From NCBI GenBank assembly GCA_014802325.1, contig JAAVCK010000005.1:1-64000 (forward strand): DNA of 64,000 bases. Reading direction: 5' to 3'. The notes below the pieces were generated by a model. That model had not been told where the DNA came from and searched no databases. It saw only the letters and a program-made list of their open reading frames with translations. Position 1 is the first letter of the stretch, and every line of letters starts with the position of its first letter. Positions 51,569 to 61,386 of this stretch are shown here, piece by piece. The stretch comes from Bacteroides sp. GTDB taxonomy: Bacteria; Bacteroidota; Bacteroidia; Bacteroidales; Muribaculaceae. The translations under genes were made by a program, and so were the position numbers.

Positions 51569-52552
51569 TTACTTATTTACAGTTCTGTTTTCGGTGGTGA
51601 CCGGAGTCCAGTCCGCCACATTATTATATATATAGGCGGGATCGGTGAGCTCAGCGGCGCGGGCGCTGTCGATGGTGCGTGCCCACTCCACGCGCTGACC
51701 TTGTGCGCCGGGACCGGTGGATCCGTATTCGCCGTAGCGCGCGGTCTTCTCGTTTTCGGGATCTTTCCAGTTATGCCAGCCGGCGGCGGTGATGTGAGGT
51801 CCCATCTCGCAGTCGATAAATGTGGTGGATGCGTAGGGGCGCCACGGGCGGCCGAGATATACCTTATCCACACCTTCGTCGGCTGTAAGGCGGCAACGGT
51901 AGAACACATATCCTACCTCCACATCGGCCGGAGTAGATGCAGCGGTGATGTATGAGTTGGACTTGGAGCGGAGTTCGCATGCGGTGAAGAGCGCGGTGGC
52001 CGGGCCGAAAATGAAGTCGGTAGTACCTTCGATGTAGCAGTTGTCAAATAACAGACGGCTGCGGTGGCCGGCGGTGTAGATGGTGTCCTGATTGCCGAGG
52101 AAACGACAGTTGACAAATATCAGTCGGTCGCCTTCGGTATGCAGTGCCACAGCCTGGCCGAGGCGGGGAGCGTTGTTTTCCACGGTGAGGTTGGCAAATG
52201 TGAGGCCGCAACCGTCTACCTTGAGCGTATATGTGCGAAACGTACCCATCTTATTAATGTTGGCATGGTCGGCCCATGTGATAATAGTAGAGTCAGCGCT
52301 CTGGCCTATGAAATCTACATTGTGCACCCAGGCCGGTATCACCACCTTCTCGTGATATACTCCGTTTCGTATATTGACCGTCACGCGGTAGTCCATGAAC
52401 GCACGGATAGCTTCGAGCGCCTCGGTGATAGTGGTGAAGTCGCCCGATCCGTCCTGTGCCACGGTGATCTCACGCATATATTGCGCTGCCCCGGCCTTAC
52501 CGGGGAGCGCAAGCATGATTGTGAGTATTAACGCTATTAACGAATTTCTCAT
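51569..52552 (-). CDS. pectinesterase (carbohydrate esterase family 8)
   Basis: Removes methyl esters from homogalacturonan. The 327-residue secreted protein has a signal peptide (1-22) and the right-handed beta-helix of CE8. All catalytic blocks are present: ALHTEGDRLIFVNCRFLGNQ DTIYT (oxyanion Gln and the first Asp), NCYIEGTTDFIFGPATA (second Asp), and YLGRPWRPYA (Arg and Trp of the active site). Its first codon overlaps the end of the GH43 gene (ATGA). It would act in the periplasm or at the surface to free galacturonate chains for the downstream catabolic genes. Confidence 0.94.
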   Translation of the reverse strand: MRNSLIALILTIMLALPGKAGAAQYMREITVAQDGSGDFTTITEALEAIRAFMDYRVTVNIRNGVYHEKVVIPAWVHNVDFIGQSADSTIITWADHANINKMGTFRTYTLKVDGCGLTFANLTVENNAPRLGQAVALHTEGDRLIFVNCRFLGNQDTIYTAGHRSRLLFDNCYIEGTTDFIFGPATALFTACELRSKSNSYITAASTPADVEVGYVFYRCRLTADEGVDKVYLGRPWRPYASTTFIDCEMGPHITAAGWHNWKDPENEKTARYGEYGSTGPGAQGQRVEWARTIDSARAAELTDPAYIYNNVADWTPVTTENRTVNK

Positions 52553-54237
52553 TTTTTGGAAACCTTAAACCAGTCTACATTGAGCCAGCCGGAGTCGTTG
52601 CTCTGCCAGTCACGCGAGCAGAACAGACCTACTTTCGCGCCTATCCAGTGACCTTCGGATATGGGTGCGGGCTTGCCGAGATCGGTATATTTCTTTCCGT
52701 CGAGGCTATACTGAAGTGTCACCTCGCACTTATAGTCAGACTTCTGTACGGGTTTCTTGGCTCCGACGTTTTTCACCACGGCGCGGAGATAGAGATTACC
52801 GTCGTCGGGTATCTTCACCTCAGCCACGGTCTGCTCCTTGCCGCCCTTGTTGGCACGAGCGCAAGTCACCTCGGTAAGATAGAGGCCGTCGGCACGGCTT
52901 TCGATTACAGCGCCGGCGTAGGTGTAACCCATCACTACCAGTCCGGCTTTCTCACCGGTCATTACCTTACCGTCTTTCTTGCGGGGGCAGAACTGCACCT
53001 TGGCGGTAGCCGTGAAGTTTTCGGCAGGGAATTTCTGCAGAAGGAGGTTGGGCATATCGTATATGCGCTCGGCACCGGGAGTGCAGTGCGAGAAAAGGCG
53101 GAGCTGCGAGGCATTGGCGTCGGCTATATACCAGAGTGCCGAGGGATTTCCCTTCCACTGCCACTGCTTGCCGAGTTCCACGGAGTCAAACTCATCGTTT
53201 TCGGCGGGGTTGGCGGGTGAATATGTCTTGCCCACGGCGGGTTTCTTGTAAGTAATCACGGGCTCTCCGCGGCCGTCGCCGTCGGGGTCAACGCCGATCA
53301 CGGGCCAGCCGTCCTCGTTCCATTTCATAGGCTGAAGATGCACCACGCGACCATAGGGGCCTTTATCCTGGAAGTGAAGAAACCAGTCTTCTTTACCGTC
53401 GGGAGTGTCGACCCATCCGCCCTGATGAGGGCCGTTGATATCGGTAGTACCCTGGTCCATCACGTTGCGCACTTCATAAGGTCCCCAAGGGCTCTTGGAG
53501 CGAAGCACTTCCTGCCAGCCGGTAGCCACACCGCCGGCGGGTGAGAAGATGTAATACCATCCGTCGCGCTTGTAAATCTTTGCGCCTTCGATAGTCTCGT
53601 TTTCGATGTGTCCGTCGTAGATCACGCGGTCTTGCCCTATCGACTTGGTGCCGTCGGGGGTCATCTCTATCATACCGAGGATGCTTTTCACTCCGGCGCG
53701 GCTGCCTGCATAGCCGTGGGCTATGTAAGCCTTGCCGTCTTCATCCCAGAGCGGACAGGTGTCGATGATACCCTTGGCGGCATGCACAAGCACGAGCGGC
53801 TCCCACGGACCGGCGGGATCTTTGGTCTTGGTCATGAAGATACCGAGGTCGGGGTCGCCATAGTAGATATAATATTCACCGTTGTGATATCGGATCGCAG
53901 GTGCCCATACGGCGTTGCCATGCTGGGGATCGGGCTGGAATTGAGCATATTCGGGCATCTCGGCTATAGCATGGCCTACAAGAGTCCAGTTGACGAGGTC
54001 CTTGGAGTGAAGCACCGGGAGGCCGGGTATGTCACAGAAGCTCGAAGCCGTCATATAATAATCATCGCCCACACGCACCACATCGGGATCGGAGTAATCG
54101 GCATTGATCACCGGGTTTTTATATTTTCCGTTGCCGAGATCCGGCTGCCATACGTCTGACACAGCCGCGGTCTGTGCGGAAGCCACAAGACCCGAAGCCA
54201 TCGCCGCTGCGATGAAAATTTTCAGTTTGTCTATCAT
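52549..54237 (-). CDS. glycoside hydrolase family 43 protein with C-terminal beta-sandwich
   Basis: A 562-residue secreted enzyme from the ATG at 54237, chosen because it gives a proper signal peptide (MIDKLKIFIAAAMASGLVASAQ); the ATG 36 bases upstream adds an unneeded leader. The five-bladed propeller starts with NADYSDPDVVRVGDDYYM (catalytic base Asp near residue 50), continues with WAPAIRYHNGEYYIYYG and has the general-acid Glu in ETIEGAKIYK near 215. A DUF1349/GH43_C2-like beta-sandwich covers about 360-560. Likely specificity is arabinofuranosidase or xylosidase on pectin side chains. First gene of the operon. Confidence 0.9.
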   Translation of the reverse strand: MIDKLKIFIAAAMASGLVASAQTAAVSDVWQPDLGNGKYKNPVINADYSDPDVVRVGDDYYMTASSFCDIPGLPVLHSKDLVNWTLVGHAIAEMPEYAQFQPDPQHGNAVWAPAIRYHNGEYYIYYGDPDLGIFMTKTKDPAGPWEPLVLVHAAKGIIDTCPLWDEDGKAYIAHGYAGSRAGVKSILGMIEMTPDGTKSIGQDRVIYDGHIENETIEGAKIYKRDGWYYIFSPAGGVATGWQEVLRSKSPWGPYEVRNVMDQGTTDINGPHQGGWVDTPDGKEDWFLHFQDKGPYGRVVHLQPMKWNEDGWPVIGVDPDGDGRGEPVITYKKPAVGKTYSPANPAENDEFDSVELGKQWQWKGNPSALWYIADANASQLRLFSHCTPGAERIYDMPNLLLQKFPAENFTATAKVQFCPRKKDGKVMTGEKAGLVVMGYTYAGAVIESRADGLYLTEVTCARANKGGKEQTVAEVKIPDDGNLYLRAVVKNVGAKKPVQKSDYKCEVTLQYSLDGKKYTDLGKPAPISEGHWIGAKVGLFCSRDWQSNDSGWLNVDWFKVSKK

Positions 54238-54499
54238 CAGTCTATTGGTAATTAAAGATTTATAGGTACACAATATTCATTGTCAATTCATCTCAGGCAT
54301 CAGGGCGAAGCCTGTTAATAAATTTGATTGTAAAGTTACCGTATTTTTTTTGAAAGTTAAAATTTAATTGCCAAAAAGTGACGCGGATTTAATATTTTTC
54401 CTGCCGATTTTCGATTTCACGGAGCGACACAAGCATCCTGACGGCCCGGAAATTTGCGCACGGCCCCTTTATTTCACAACAACTTCAAAATAATATTCT

Positions 54500-54507
54500 T
54501 ACCTTTG
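54500..54507 (+). promoter_or_regulatory. apbE -7 box
   Basis: TACCTTTG ends 8 bases before the ATG at 54516, so the transcript would be nearly leaderless. The -33 match is poor. Confidence 0.5.
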
Positions 54508-54515
54508 CGCTCGCT

Positions 54516-55511
54516 ATGACTCATCGCAACGTAATATTCATATTTTTCAGCGTCGTAATCGCTGCCGGACTGCTGACCGGATGTGACCGCGCCCGATACC
54601 GTATATCGGAAGGCGGCGTGTGGAACACTACCTATCGTATTGTATATCAATCCCCCCGTCCTCTCGACGACTCTATCATCGCCGTAATGAGACAAGTGGA
54701 AATGTCACTTTCGCCCTTCAACGACTCGTCGGTAATATCGCGCATCAACCGCGGCGAACCCGGAGTGCGCCCCGACACTCTCATAGCTGCAGTGTTTGAA
54801 GCCTCGGTCGACATCAACCGCCGCTCGGGTGGCGCGTTTGATCCAACAGTAGCTCCGCTTGTCAATGCGTGGGGCTTCGGCTACCGCACCGGGGCGGGCG
54901 AGCCGTCGCAGCATACCATCGACTCGCTGCTGCGCCTGGTGGGAATATCGCAGTGCAGCCTTACCGCCGACAGCATATCGAAAAAACACCCCGGCACTGA
55001 ATTCAATTTTTCTGCCATAACCAAAGGATTTGGCGTGGACTGCGTGGCAGCCATGTTGCGTCGCAACGGCGTGACCGACTATCTTGTCGAAATCGGTGGC
55101 GAGATAGCCCTTGACGGCGTGAATCCTCACCGTGCCCCCTGGAGGGTGATGATCGACGCCCCCGATTCCACCGACGCTGCCGGACACTCACGCCTGGCCG
55201 TAATAGCTCCGCCCGCCGGAGGTCTCGCCACGTCAGGCAATTACCGCAACTACCACTCGCTCACCGACGGCCGCAAATCATGGCACACCATATCGCCCGT
55301 GACCGGCTACCCCGCGCCGAGCTATATACTGTCGGCCACCGTCATCGCCCCATCCACCATGATAGCCGACGCACTTGCCACCTCATGTATGGCCATGCAC
55401 CCCGATTCGGCAATGGCCATGATAGAGAGTTACGACGGTGCCGAGGCTTTCTTCGTGATGCCCGACATGAGTTTTGCCGCCTCGCCAGGCTTTCCCGAGC
55501 TGCAAAACTGA
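54516..55511 (+). CDS. apbE: FAD:protein FMN transferase (ApbE) lipoprotein
   Basis: ApbE attaches FMN covalently to Thr/Ser of target proteins such as the Rnf and Nqr subunits, on the outer face of the inner membrane. The 331 residues start with a lipoprotein signal ending LLTGC. Conserved parts are MGT-like region WNTTYRIVYQS, SRINRGEPG, GAFDPTVAPLVNAWGFG near residue 108, FNFSAITKGFGVD near 165, VEIGGEIALDG near 190 and the C-terminal TSGNYRNYHS and the metal-binding DALATSCMAM. Full length. No target gene is adjacent. Confidence 0.93.
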   Translation: MTHRNVIFIFFSVVIAAGLLTGCDRARYRISEGGVWNTTYRIVYQSPRPLDDSIIAVMRQVEMSLSPFNDSSVISRINRGEPGVRPDTLIAAVFEASVDINRRSGGAFDPTVAPLVNAWGFGYRTGAGEPSQHTIDSLLRLVGISQCSLTADSISKKHPGTEFNFSAITKGFGVDCVAAMLRRNGVTDYLVEIGGEIALDGVNPHRAPWRVMIDAPDSTDAAGHSRLAVIAPPAGGLATSGNYRNYHSLTDGRKSWHTISPVTGYPAPSYILSATVIAPSTMIADALATSCMAMHPDSAMAMIESYDGAEAFFVMPDMSFAASPGFPELQN

Positions 55512-55564
55512 TATGTTGTTAGGTTTTTTAACGAATCGACACTAATTGTTACTAAAATTGTTGC

Positions 55565-55572
55565 TAACTTTG
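55565..55572 (+). promoter_or_regulatory. -7 box of the DUF6242 gene
   Basis: TAACTTTG at 55565-55572, 29 bases before the ATG at 55602. The -33 spacing is not standard. Confidence 0.5.
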
Positions 55573-55601
55573 CAACTTGAAAAAAATTGTAAACTCAGCT
55601 C

Positions 55602-57128
55602 ATGTCTATAAGATTCCCGCTATATCTCATCGCATCAGTGCTGATAACATCGGCTGTGGCCGCTCTGTCATCATGCAATACCGACAGCTATTACTACACC
55701 GAAGCATCCTATACGGGCGCAGCAGTGACATCATTCAGCCTAAAGAAAAACGACAGTGTGCTGAAAAACATCGACTCTGTATTCTTCTCGATCGACCTTA
55801 TCAACGGACGCATCTTCAATGCCGAGCCTCTACCCAAGGGCACTGAGCTTAACAAACTGCCTGTGACCGTAGGCACCCAGAATGTATCGAAGGTCAATCT
55901 CACCTACCGCATATACGGTACTGACCGTGACACTACCGTCAACTATCTTACTTCGCCCAACGACAGCATAAACTTTGCCAACGGCCCCGTAAAACTGTCG
56001 GTCACGTCGGGCGACGGACTTACCACACGTGACTATACGGTAAAAGTCAACGTGTATGCCGTAGAGCCGGATACCCTCTTCTGGGCACCACGACAGATGC
56101 ACACCCTACCCTCTTCACTGGCAGCAATCGACGCAGTGAAGACCGTGGCCCGCGGCGACGAGACTCTCTGCCTCACCACTTCAGGCACCTCGGCATGTCT
56201 GGCCACTTCTACCGACCTTTACGACAACGTATGGACCACCGCCGACATCACACTCCCTGCCGGCGCAGTGGTGGAATCATTTGAAGCCTCGGCCGACGCG
56301 CTCTACATACTCGGAGGCGACGGCACGCTCTACAGCGCCACCTCCGCCACAACACCGCAATGGATATCTACAGGTGTGAAGATGAGCTATATATATGGTA
56401 TATATGAATCAGACAGCCGCGTACTCGGCAATATCCGCAATGCCGACGGCTCTTACTCGCTCCTCACCTATCCGGCCACCACAGTGACCGACGTGCCCGC
56501 GGGAATGCCCGTAAGCGGCACGAGCAATATGCTTTCAGTCGACAGCCGATGGAGCTTCTCGCCCATATCGTTTATGCTCGGCGGCCGCCTGGCTTCGGGC
56601 GAATGTACGGGCGACACTTGGGGCTACGACGGCTCGTCGTGGGCACGCATATCATCGCGCGCCGTAATGCCCGGCGAAGCTATCGCTATCTGCCGCTATC
56701 CCACAGTGGACGTGAACACCAAGTCGTGGACATTTAAAGTGCGCGACGCCATCTTAGCCATCGGTGGACAAGATAAAGCCGGCAACGTCGACGATATAGT
56801 AAGCATATCCTATGATGAAGGTATATCTTGGGCCGACGCCGACACTTATATGAATCTACCCGCGACCATAAGCGAACGCGGAGGCGCACAGCTAATAGTC
56901 AACTCCCGCAAGCTCGACCTTGCCACCGCCACCGACTGGTCGGCAATACCGCTCGACAAGCTCACTCAGCTTCGTCCGGAAGATATGCAGTCGCGCGCCA
57001 CTGCTCCCATCACCGAGTGGGAATGTCCTTACATATATATGTTTGGCGGACACGACAGCAACGGCCAACTCTACAATCAGGTATGGCGCGGAGTCATCAA
57101 CCGCTTCACCTTCGTTCCCGTATACTGA
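55602..57128 (+). CDS. DUF6242 family lipoprotein
   Basis: A 508-residue lipoprotein (signal ending LSSC, then NTDSYYYTEA). Residues 35-155 form a beta-rich N-terminal domain with a repeated 'VTSFSLKKNDSVLKNIDSVFFSIDL' type pattern, limited to Bacteroidales. The C-terminal part (about 165-508) looks like a six-bladed Kelch-type propeller with the repeated strands ALYILGGDGTLYSA, AILAIGGQDKAG and YIYMFGGHDSNGQL. Function unknown. It heads the run DUF6242, DUF6089, uppS, bamA, skp, skp, with 29 bases to the next gene, so an envelope role is likely. Confidence 0.82.
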   Translation: MSIRFPLYLIASVLITSAVAALSSCNTDSYYYTEASYTGAAVTSFSLKKNDSVLKNIDSVFFSIDLINGRIFNAEPLPKGTELNKLPVTVGTQNVSKVNLTYRIYGTDRDTTVNYLTSPNDSINFANGPVKLSVTSGDGLTTRDYTVKVNVYAVEPDTLFWAPRQMHTLPSSLAAIDAVKTVARGDETLCLTTSGTSACLATSTDLYDNVWTTADITLPAGAVVESFEASADALYILGGDGTLYSATSATTPQWISTGVKMSYIYGIYESDSRVLGNIRNADGSYSLLTYPATTVTDVPAGMPVSGTSNMLSVDSRWSFSPISFMLGGRLASGECTGDTWGYDGSSWARISSRAVMPGEAIAICRYPTVDVNTKSWTFKVRDAILAIGGQDKAGNVDDIVSISYDEGISWADADTYMNLPATISERGGAQLIVNSRKLDLATATDWSAIPLDKLTQLRPEDMQSRATAPITEWECPYIYMFGGHDSNGQLYNQVWRGVINRFTFVPVY

Positions 57129-57157
57129 TTTTCACCCCATAACATCTACACGATATA

Positions 57158-57868
57158 GTGAAACACCTCAACCATATACTGATTCTGTTCATAACCATCG
57201 TCCTCGGTCTTGGCCGCGGAACGTCGGCTATGGCTCAGGCACAGGCTCAGGTGGAGGAATACAAGTTTGATATCGGTGTCGGCTTAGGCATGAGCGGTTA
57301 TCTGGGCGATGCCAACGAGAGCAACCTCTTCAAGCATCCCGGCTTCACGGCCAACGGCTCGTTCCGCTATCTTTTCAATACCCGCTTCGCACTCCGAGGT
57401 ATGCTGGGCATGAGCACACTCAGCGGCTCCACGGCCGACTGGGACAACTATCTGCCCGGTGGCGCGGTCTACGACTTCAAGTCGACTGTCTGCGACCTCA
57501 GCTGCCGCTTCGAGTTCAACTTCTTCAACTACGGTATAGGCGAAGGCTACAAGCAGCTCCGTCGTCTGTCGCCCTACATAGCCGTGGGCGTGGGAGGCAC
57601 ACTTTCGTCAACCGGAGGCGACACATTCGCCGCATTTAATATCCCGATGGCTTTCGGACTGAAATTCAAGCTGAAGCCCCGACTCAATCTCGGGCTGGAA
57701 TTTTCGATGACAAAGGTATTCGGCGATAAAGTGGACTCTCGCGAGCTCACTGACCTGTATCTGATAAAAAGCTCTTTTCTCAAAAATACCGACTGGTATT
57801 CAGCCATCACGCTCTCCATCTCCTACGAGTTTGGCCGAAGGTGTGTGACCTGTCACCGCATCGACTGA
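57158..57868 (+). CDS. DUF6089 family outer-membrane protein
   Basis: A 236-residue protein starting with GTG at 57158. It has a signal peptide (to about residue 28, SAMAQA) followed by an eight-stranded-type small barrel pattern: FDIGVGLGMSGYLGDANESN, GSFRYLFNTRFALRGMLG, CRFEFNFFNYG, SPYIAVGVGGTL and GLEFSMTKVFGDKVD. DUF6089 proteins stand before uppS and bamA in many Bacteroidales. It may be a small structural barrel; no enzyme motif is seen. The conserved start region leaves no upstream ATG alternative. Confidence 0.8.
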   Translation: MKHLNHILILFITIVLGLGRGTSAMAQAQAQVEEYKFDIGVGLGMSGYLGDANESNLFKHPGFTANGSFRYLFNTRFALRGMLGMSTLSGSTADWDNYLPGGAVYDFKSTVCDLSCRFEFNFFNYGIGEGYKQLRRLSPYIAVGVGGTLSSTGGDTFAAFNIPMAFGLKFKLKPRLNLGLEFSMTKVFGDKVDSRELTDLYLIKSSFLKNTDWYSAITLSISYEFGRRCVTCHRID

Positions 57869-57899
57869 CACTCAACCCATTGAACCCAATCATTGAATC

Positions 57900-58685
57900 A
57901 TGACCACCAACATTGACAATACCAATTCCACACAGGCCACAGTCCCGGCTCACGTCGCCATAATAATGGACGGCAACGGCCGCTGGGCACGCTCACGCGG
58001 ACTTGACCGCAGCGAGGGACACGTGGAGGGTGTCAACACCGTGCGCCGCATCACTGAAGCCGCATCCCAGGCCGGAGTGAAATATCTGACCCTCTACACG
58101 TTCTCCACCGAAAACTGGAATCGTCCACAGGCCGAAGTAGATGCTCTTATGCACCTCATTGTCATAGCCATAGAGCGCGAGACGCCCGACCTGATAAAAA
58201 ACAACGTAAGGCTCAACATGATAGGCGACTTCAATCGTCTGCCGGAAGAAGCGCTCCGGCGTCTGCGCCGCTGCATGGCCGACACCGCTCACTGCACGGG
58301 GCTGGTGCTCACTCTCGCACTCAGCTACTCAGCACGCTGGGAAATCACCGAAGCCGCACGCCGTCTGGCCGAAATGGCTGCGCGAGGCGAGCTTGACCCG
58401 GCCACAATCGACGACGACACCGTGGCCGCATCGCTCACCACAGCCGGAATGCCCGATCCCGACCTGCTCATCCGCACAGGTGGCGACTTCCGGGTATCTA
58501 ACTTCCTGCTATGGCAGATAGCTTACTCCGAAATATTCGTAACACCTACATACTGGCCTGACTTCTCGTCGGAAGAATTTTACGACGCAATAGCATCGTT
58601 CAACTCCCGCGAACGCCGATTCGGTCTGACATCTGACCAGTTAAAAACCTCTGCATCACACCCATCACAGCAGCCCAATGCATAA
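57900..58685 (+). CDS. uppS: undecaprenyl diphosphate synthase
   Basis: Cis-prenyltransferase making the C55 lipid carrier for peptidoglycan and O-antigen. The 261 residues have the diagnostic HVAIIMDGNGRWARSRGL (catalytic Asp near residue 25), HVEGVNTVRRI, YLTLYTFSTENWNRP and the C-terminal DLLIRTGGDFRVSNFLLWQIAYSE. The last codons overlap bamA by 8 bases, so lipid-carrier synthesis and outer-membrane assembly are coupled in one operon. Confidence 0.96.
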   Translation: MTTNIDNTNSTQATVPAHVAIIMDGNGRWARSRGLDRSEGHVEGVNTVRRITEAASQAGVKYLTLYTFSTENWNRPQAEVDALMHLIVIAIERETPDLIKNNVRLNMIGDFNRLPEEALRRLRRCMADTAHCTGLVLTLALSYSARWEITEAARRLAEMAARGELDPATIDDDTVAASLTTAGMPDPDLLIRTGGDFRVSNFLLWQIAYSEIFVTPTYWPDFSSEEFYDAIASFNSRERRFGLTSDQLKTSASHPSQQPNA

Positions 58686-61329
58686 ATCAGTCACATCTCT
58701 GCTTGCTATTTTCGCCATGGCCGTCATGGCATTGCGTCCGGCTTCTGCCCAGGCGCAGACCCCGTCTGACACCATATACAATCCCACCATCGTCTACTCC
58801 GGCCTCCCCAAAAGCTACCGTATAGCCGGTATAGAGATAAATGGTGCCGACAACTATCTCGACTACGTAATCCTCAACTATACCGGCCTGAAAGTAGGCG
58901 ATGTGATCGACATACCCGGCGACGCGCTTACCGATGCCGCCAAGGGCATATGGCGCCAGCAGCTTTTCTCGAACGTGAAAATAGCCGTCGACAAGATAGC
59001 CGGCGACAAGGTATGGCTCTCGATCAATCTGCGCCAGCAGCCACGCATATCGTCAGTGAAGTTCACCGGCGTGAAAGGCGGAGAGAAAAAAGACCTTGAG
59101 GAAATGCTCAACCTCATCAACGGCAATCAGATTACTCCCAATCAGCTCAACCGCATTGAGGCCATAGTAAAAAGCTATTATTCCAAGAAAGGTTTCGGCA
59201 ACGCGGTGGTGAAGGTGAGTCTTGTCGACGACCTTTCAGAACCCAACCATGCCATAGTCGACATCAACGTGCGCAAAAACGACAAAGTGAAAGTGCACCG
59301 CATATATATCGACGGCAACGAGGTGCTGAGCGACAACACCGTGCAGGGCGCCATGAAAAAGACCCACGAACAGTCAAAATTCTCCGACATATTCTCGTCG
59401 CGCATCAAAAACATCTTCTCGTCAAAGAAGTTTGTGGAAGACGATTATGAAGACGACCTCGTGCGTATAATTCAGAAATATAATGAGAAAGGCTATCGCG
59501 ACGCTATTATCGTATCGGATACCGTGGTGCCTTACGACGAAAACCATGTCGACATACATATCACTGTCGACGAGGGTAAGAAATACTATATCAACGATAT
59601 CACCTGGGTTGGCAATACGGTGTATTCGTCTGACTGGCTCTCGCAGGTGCTCGGATTCGAGAAAGGCGAGGTCTACAACCAGTCGCGTCTCGAAAAGCGA
59701 CTCTCGACCGACGAGGATGCCGTGTCAAACGCCTACCTCGACAACGGCTACCTCTTCTCCAACATCGTGCCAATCGAGAAAAACGTGCGCGGCGACTCGG
59801 TCGACATAGAGCTGCGTGTCATCGAAGGTCCGCAGGCCCGAATCAACAATGTGGTCATCAACGGCAACGACCGCCTGTATGAGAAAGTGATACGCCGCGA
59901 ACTTTACGTGCGTCCCGGCGAACTCTTCTCCAAGAGCGACCTCATGCGCTCATACCGCGAAATCGCCCAGACCGGCCACTTCAATCCCGAAAACATGGAT
60001 ATCCACCCCGAGCCCAACGAGGACAACGGTACTGTCGACATCATATTTAACCTTGAGTCGAAGAGCAACGACCAGTTTGAATTCTCGCTCGGATGGGGAC
60101 AGACCGGTATCATCGGTAAGGTGGCCATCAAGTTCACCAACTTCTCTATCAAGAATCTATTCTATCCGTCGAGCTACCGCGGCATCATTCCTCAGGGTGA
60201 AGGTCAGCAGCTCACCATATCAGCACAGACCAATGCACGATACTATCAGGCCTACTCGATATCATTCCTCGATCCGTGGTTTGGCGGCAAGCGTCCCAAC
60301 GCCCTGTCGGTATCGGCATACTACAGCCGCCAGACGGGTGTGAACTCATCGTTCTACAACTCGCGCTACATGTACAACCCCTACATGTACTCCTACGGCG
60401 GCAGCTACGCCGGTGCCAACGACTACTATCAGTCATCGCTCGAAAACGCCTATGACCCCAACAAGCTCCTCCAGATGATAGGCGTATCGGTAGGATTCGG
60501 TAAGCGTCTGCGCTGGCCCGACGACTACTTCCAGTTCCAGGCCGAACTCGCCTACAACTGGTATTACCTCAAAAACTGGGAATATCTCTATTACATGAAC
60601 AACGGTACGTCAAATGCCTTTGTTCTCGGTCTGACATTGGCGCGTAACTCTACCGACAATCCCATCTACACCCGTACGGGTTCGGACTTCGCCATATCGC
60701 TCCACCTCACTCCTCCGGCATCGCTCTTCGGCAAGAAAGACTGGAAGAAGCTCTCGGAAGAAAACACCACCGAGGCCAAGAAGGAGAAATACAAGTGGAT
60801 CGAATACTGGAAACTCAAGTTCCGTTCGCGCACCTACACTCCGCTCACCAATCCGCAGGGTTCACACACACTCGTACTCATGACCCGCGCTGATGCCGGT
60901 ATACTCGGTAGCTACAACAAGTATCTGAAGTCGCCCTTCGAGACATTCTACGTGGGTGGCGACGGTATGTCAGGCTCTTACACCTACGCTCAGGAGACCA
61001 TAGCCCTGCGCGGATATGACAACGGAGCGCTCACACCCTACACCCGCGAAGGTTATGCCTACGCCCGTCTGGGTATGGAGCTCCACTTCCCCTTCCTGCT
61101 CCAGCCCACCACTACCATCTACGGATTGGCATTTGTCGAAGGCGGTAATGCCTGGACCGAAGTCAAGCAGTTCAATCCCTTCAACCTCAAGCGAAGCGCC
61201 GGTGTGGGTGTCCGCATCATGCTCCCCATGGTGGGTCTGATGGGTATCGACTGGGCCTACGGTTTCGACAAAGTGTTCGGCGAGCGCGGCGGAAGTCACT
61301 TCCACTTCATACTCGGTCAGGAGTTTTAA
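58678..61329 (+). CDS. bamA: outer-membrane protein assembly factor BamA
   Basis: Essential Omp85 protein that folds and inserts outer-membrane barrels. The 883 residues have a signal peptide (1-26), five POTRA domains across about 45-430 (for example YRIAGIEINGADNYLDYVI and YINDITWVGNTVYSSDWLSQVLG) and a C-terminal 16-strand barrel. The lid-loop motif is ALRGYDNG (residues near 780) and the protein ends in Phe (GQEF). A tyrosine-rich loop around residues 555-600 (YMYNPYMYSYGGSYAG) is an unusual insertion. Followed after 57 bases by the Skp-type chaperones. Confidence 0.96.
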   Translation: MHKSVTSLLAIFAMAVMALRPASAQAQTPSDTIYNPTIVYSGLPKSYRIAGIEINGADNYLDYVILNYTGLKVGDVIDIPGDALTDAAKGIWRQQLFSNVKIAVDKIAGDKVWLSINLRQQPRISSVKFTGVKGGEKKDLEEMLNLINGNQITPNQLNRIEAIVKSYYSKKGFGNAVVKVSLVDDLSEPNHAIVDINVRKNDKVKVHRIYIDGNEVLSDNTVQGAMKKTHEQSKFSDIFSSRIKNIFSSKKFVEDDYEDDLVRIIQKYNEKGYRDAIIVSDTVVPYDENHVDIHITVDEGKKYYINDITWVGNTVYSSDWLSQVLGFEKGEVYNQSRLEKRLSTDEDAVSNAYLDNGYLFSNIVPIEKNVRGDSVDIELRVIEGPQARINNVVINGNDRLYEKVIRRELYVRPGELFSKSDLMRSYREIAQTGHFNPENMDIHPEPNEDNGTVDIIFNLESKSNDQFEFSLGWGQTGIIGKVAIKFTNFSIKNLFYPSSYRGIIPQGEGQQLTISAQTNARYYQAYSISFLDPWFGGKRPNALSVSAYYSRQTGVNSSFYNSRYMYNPYMYSYGGSYAGANDYYQSSLENAYDPNKLLQMIGVSVGFGKRLRWPDDYFQFQAELAYNWYYLKNWEYLYYMNNGTSNAFVLGLTLARNSTDNPIYTRTGSDFAISLHLTPPASLFGKKDWKKLSEENTTEAKKEKYKWIEYWKLKFRSRTYTPLTNPQGSHTLVLMTRADAGILGSYNKYLKSPFETFYVGGDGMSGSYTYAQETIALRGYDNGALTPYTREGYAYARLGMELHFPFLLQPTTTIYGLAFVEGGNAWTEVKQFNPFNLKRSAGVGVRIMLPMVGLMGIDWAYGFDKVFGERGGSHFHFILGQEF

Positions 61330-61386
61330 ACCTTTTGGCTGTATGAGCGTCTAATATATAATCAAACTTTTATAATCAGACACGAT

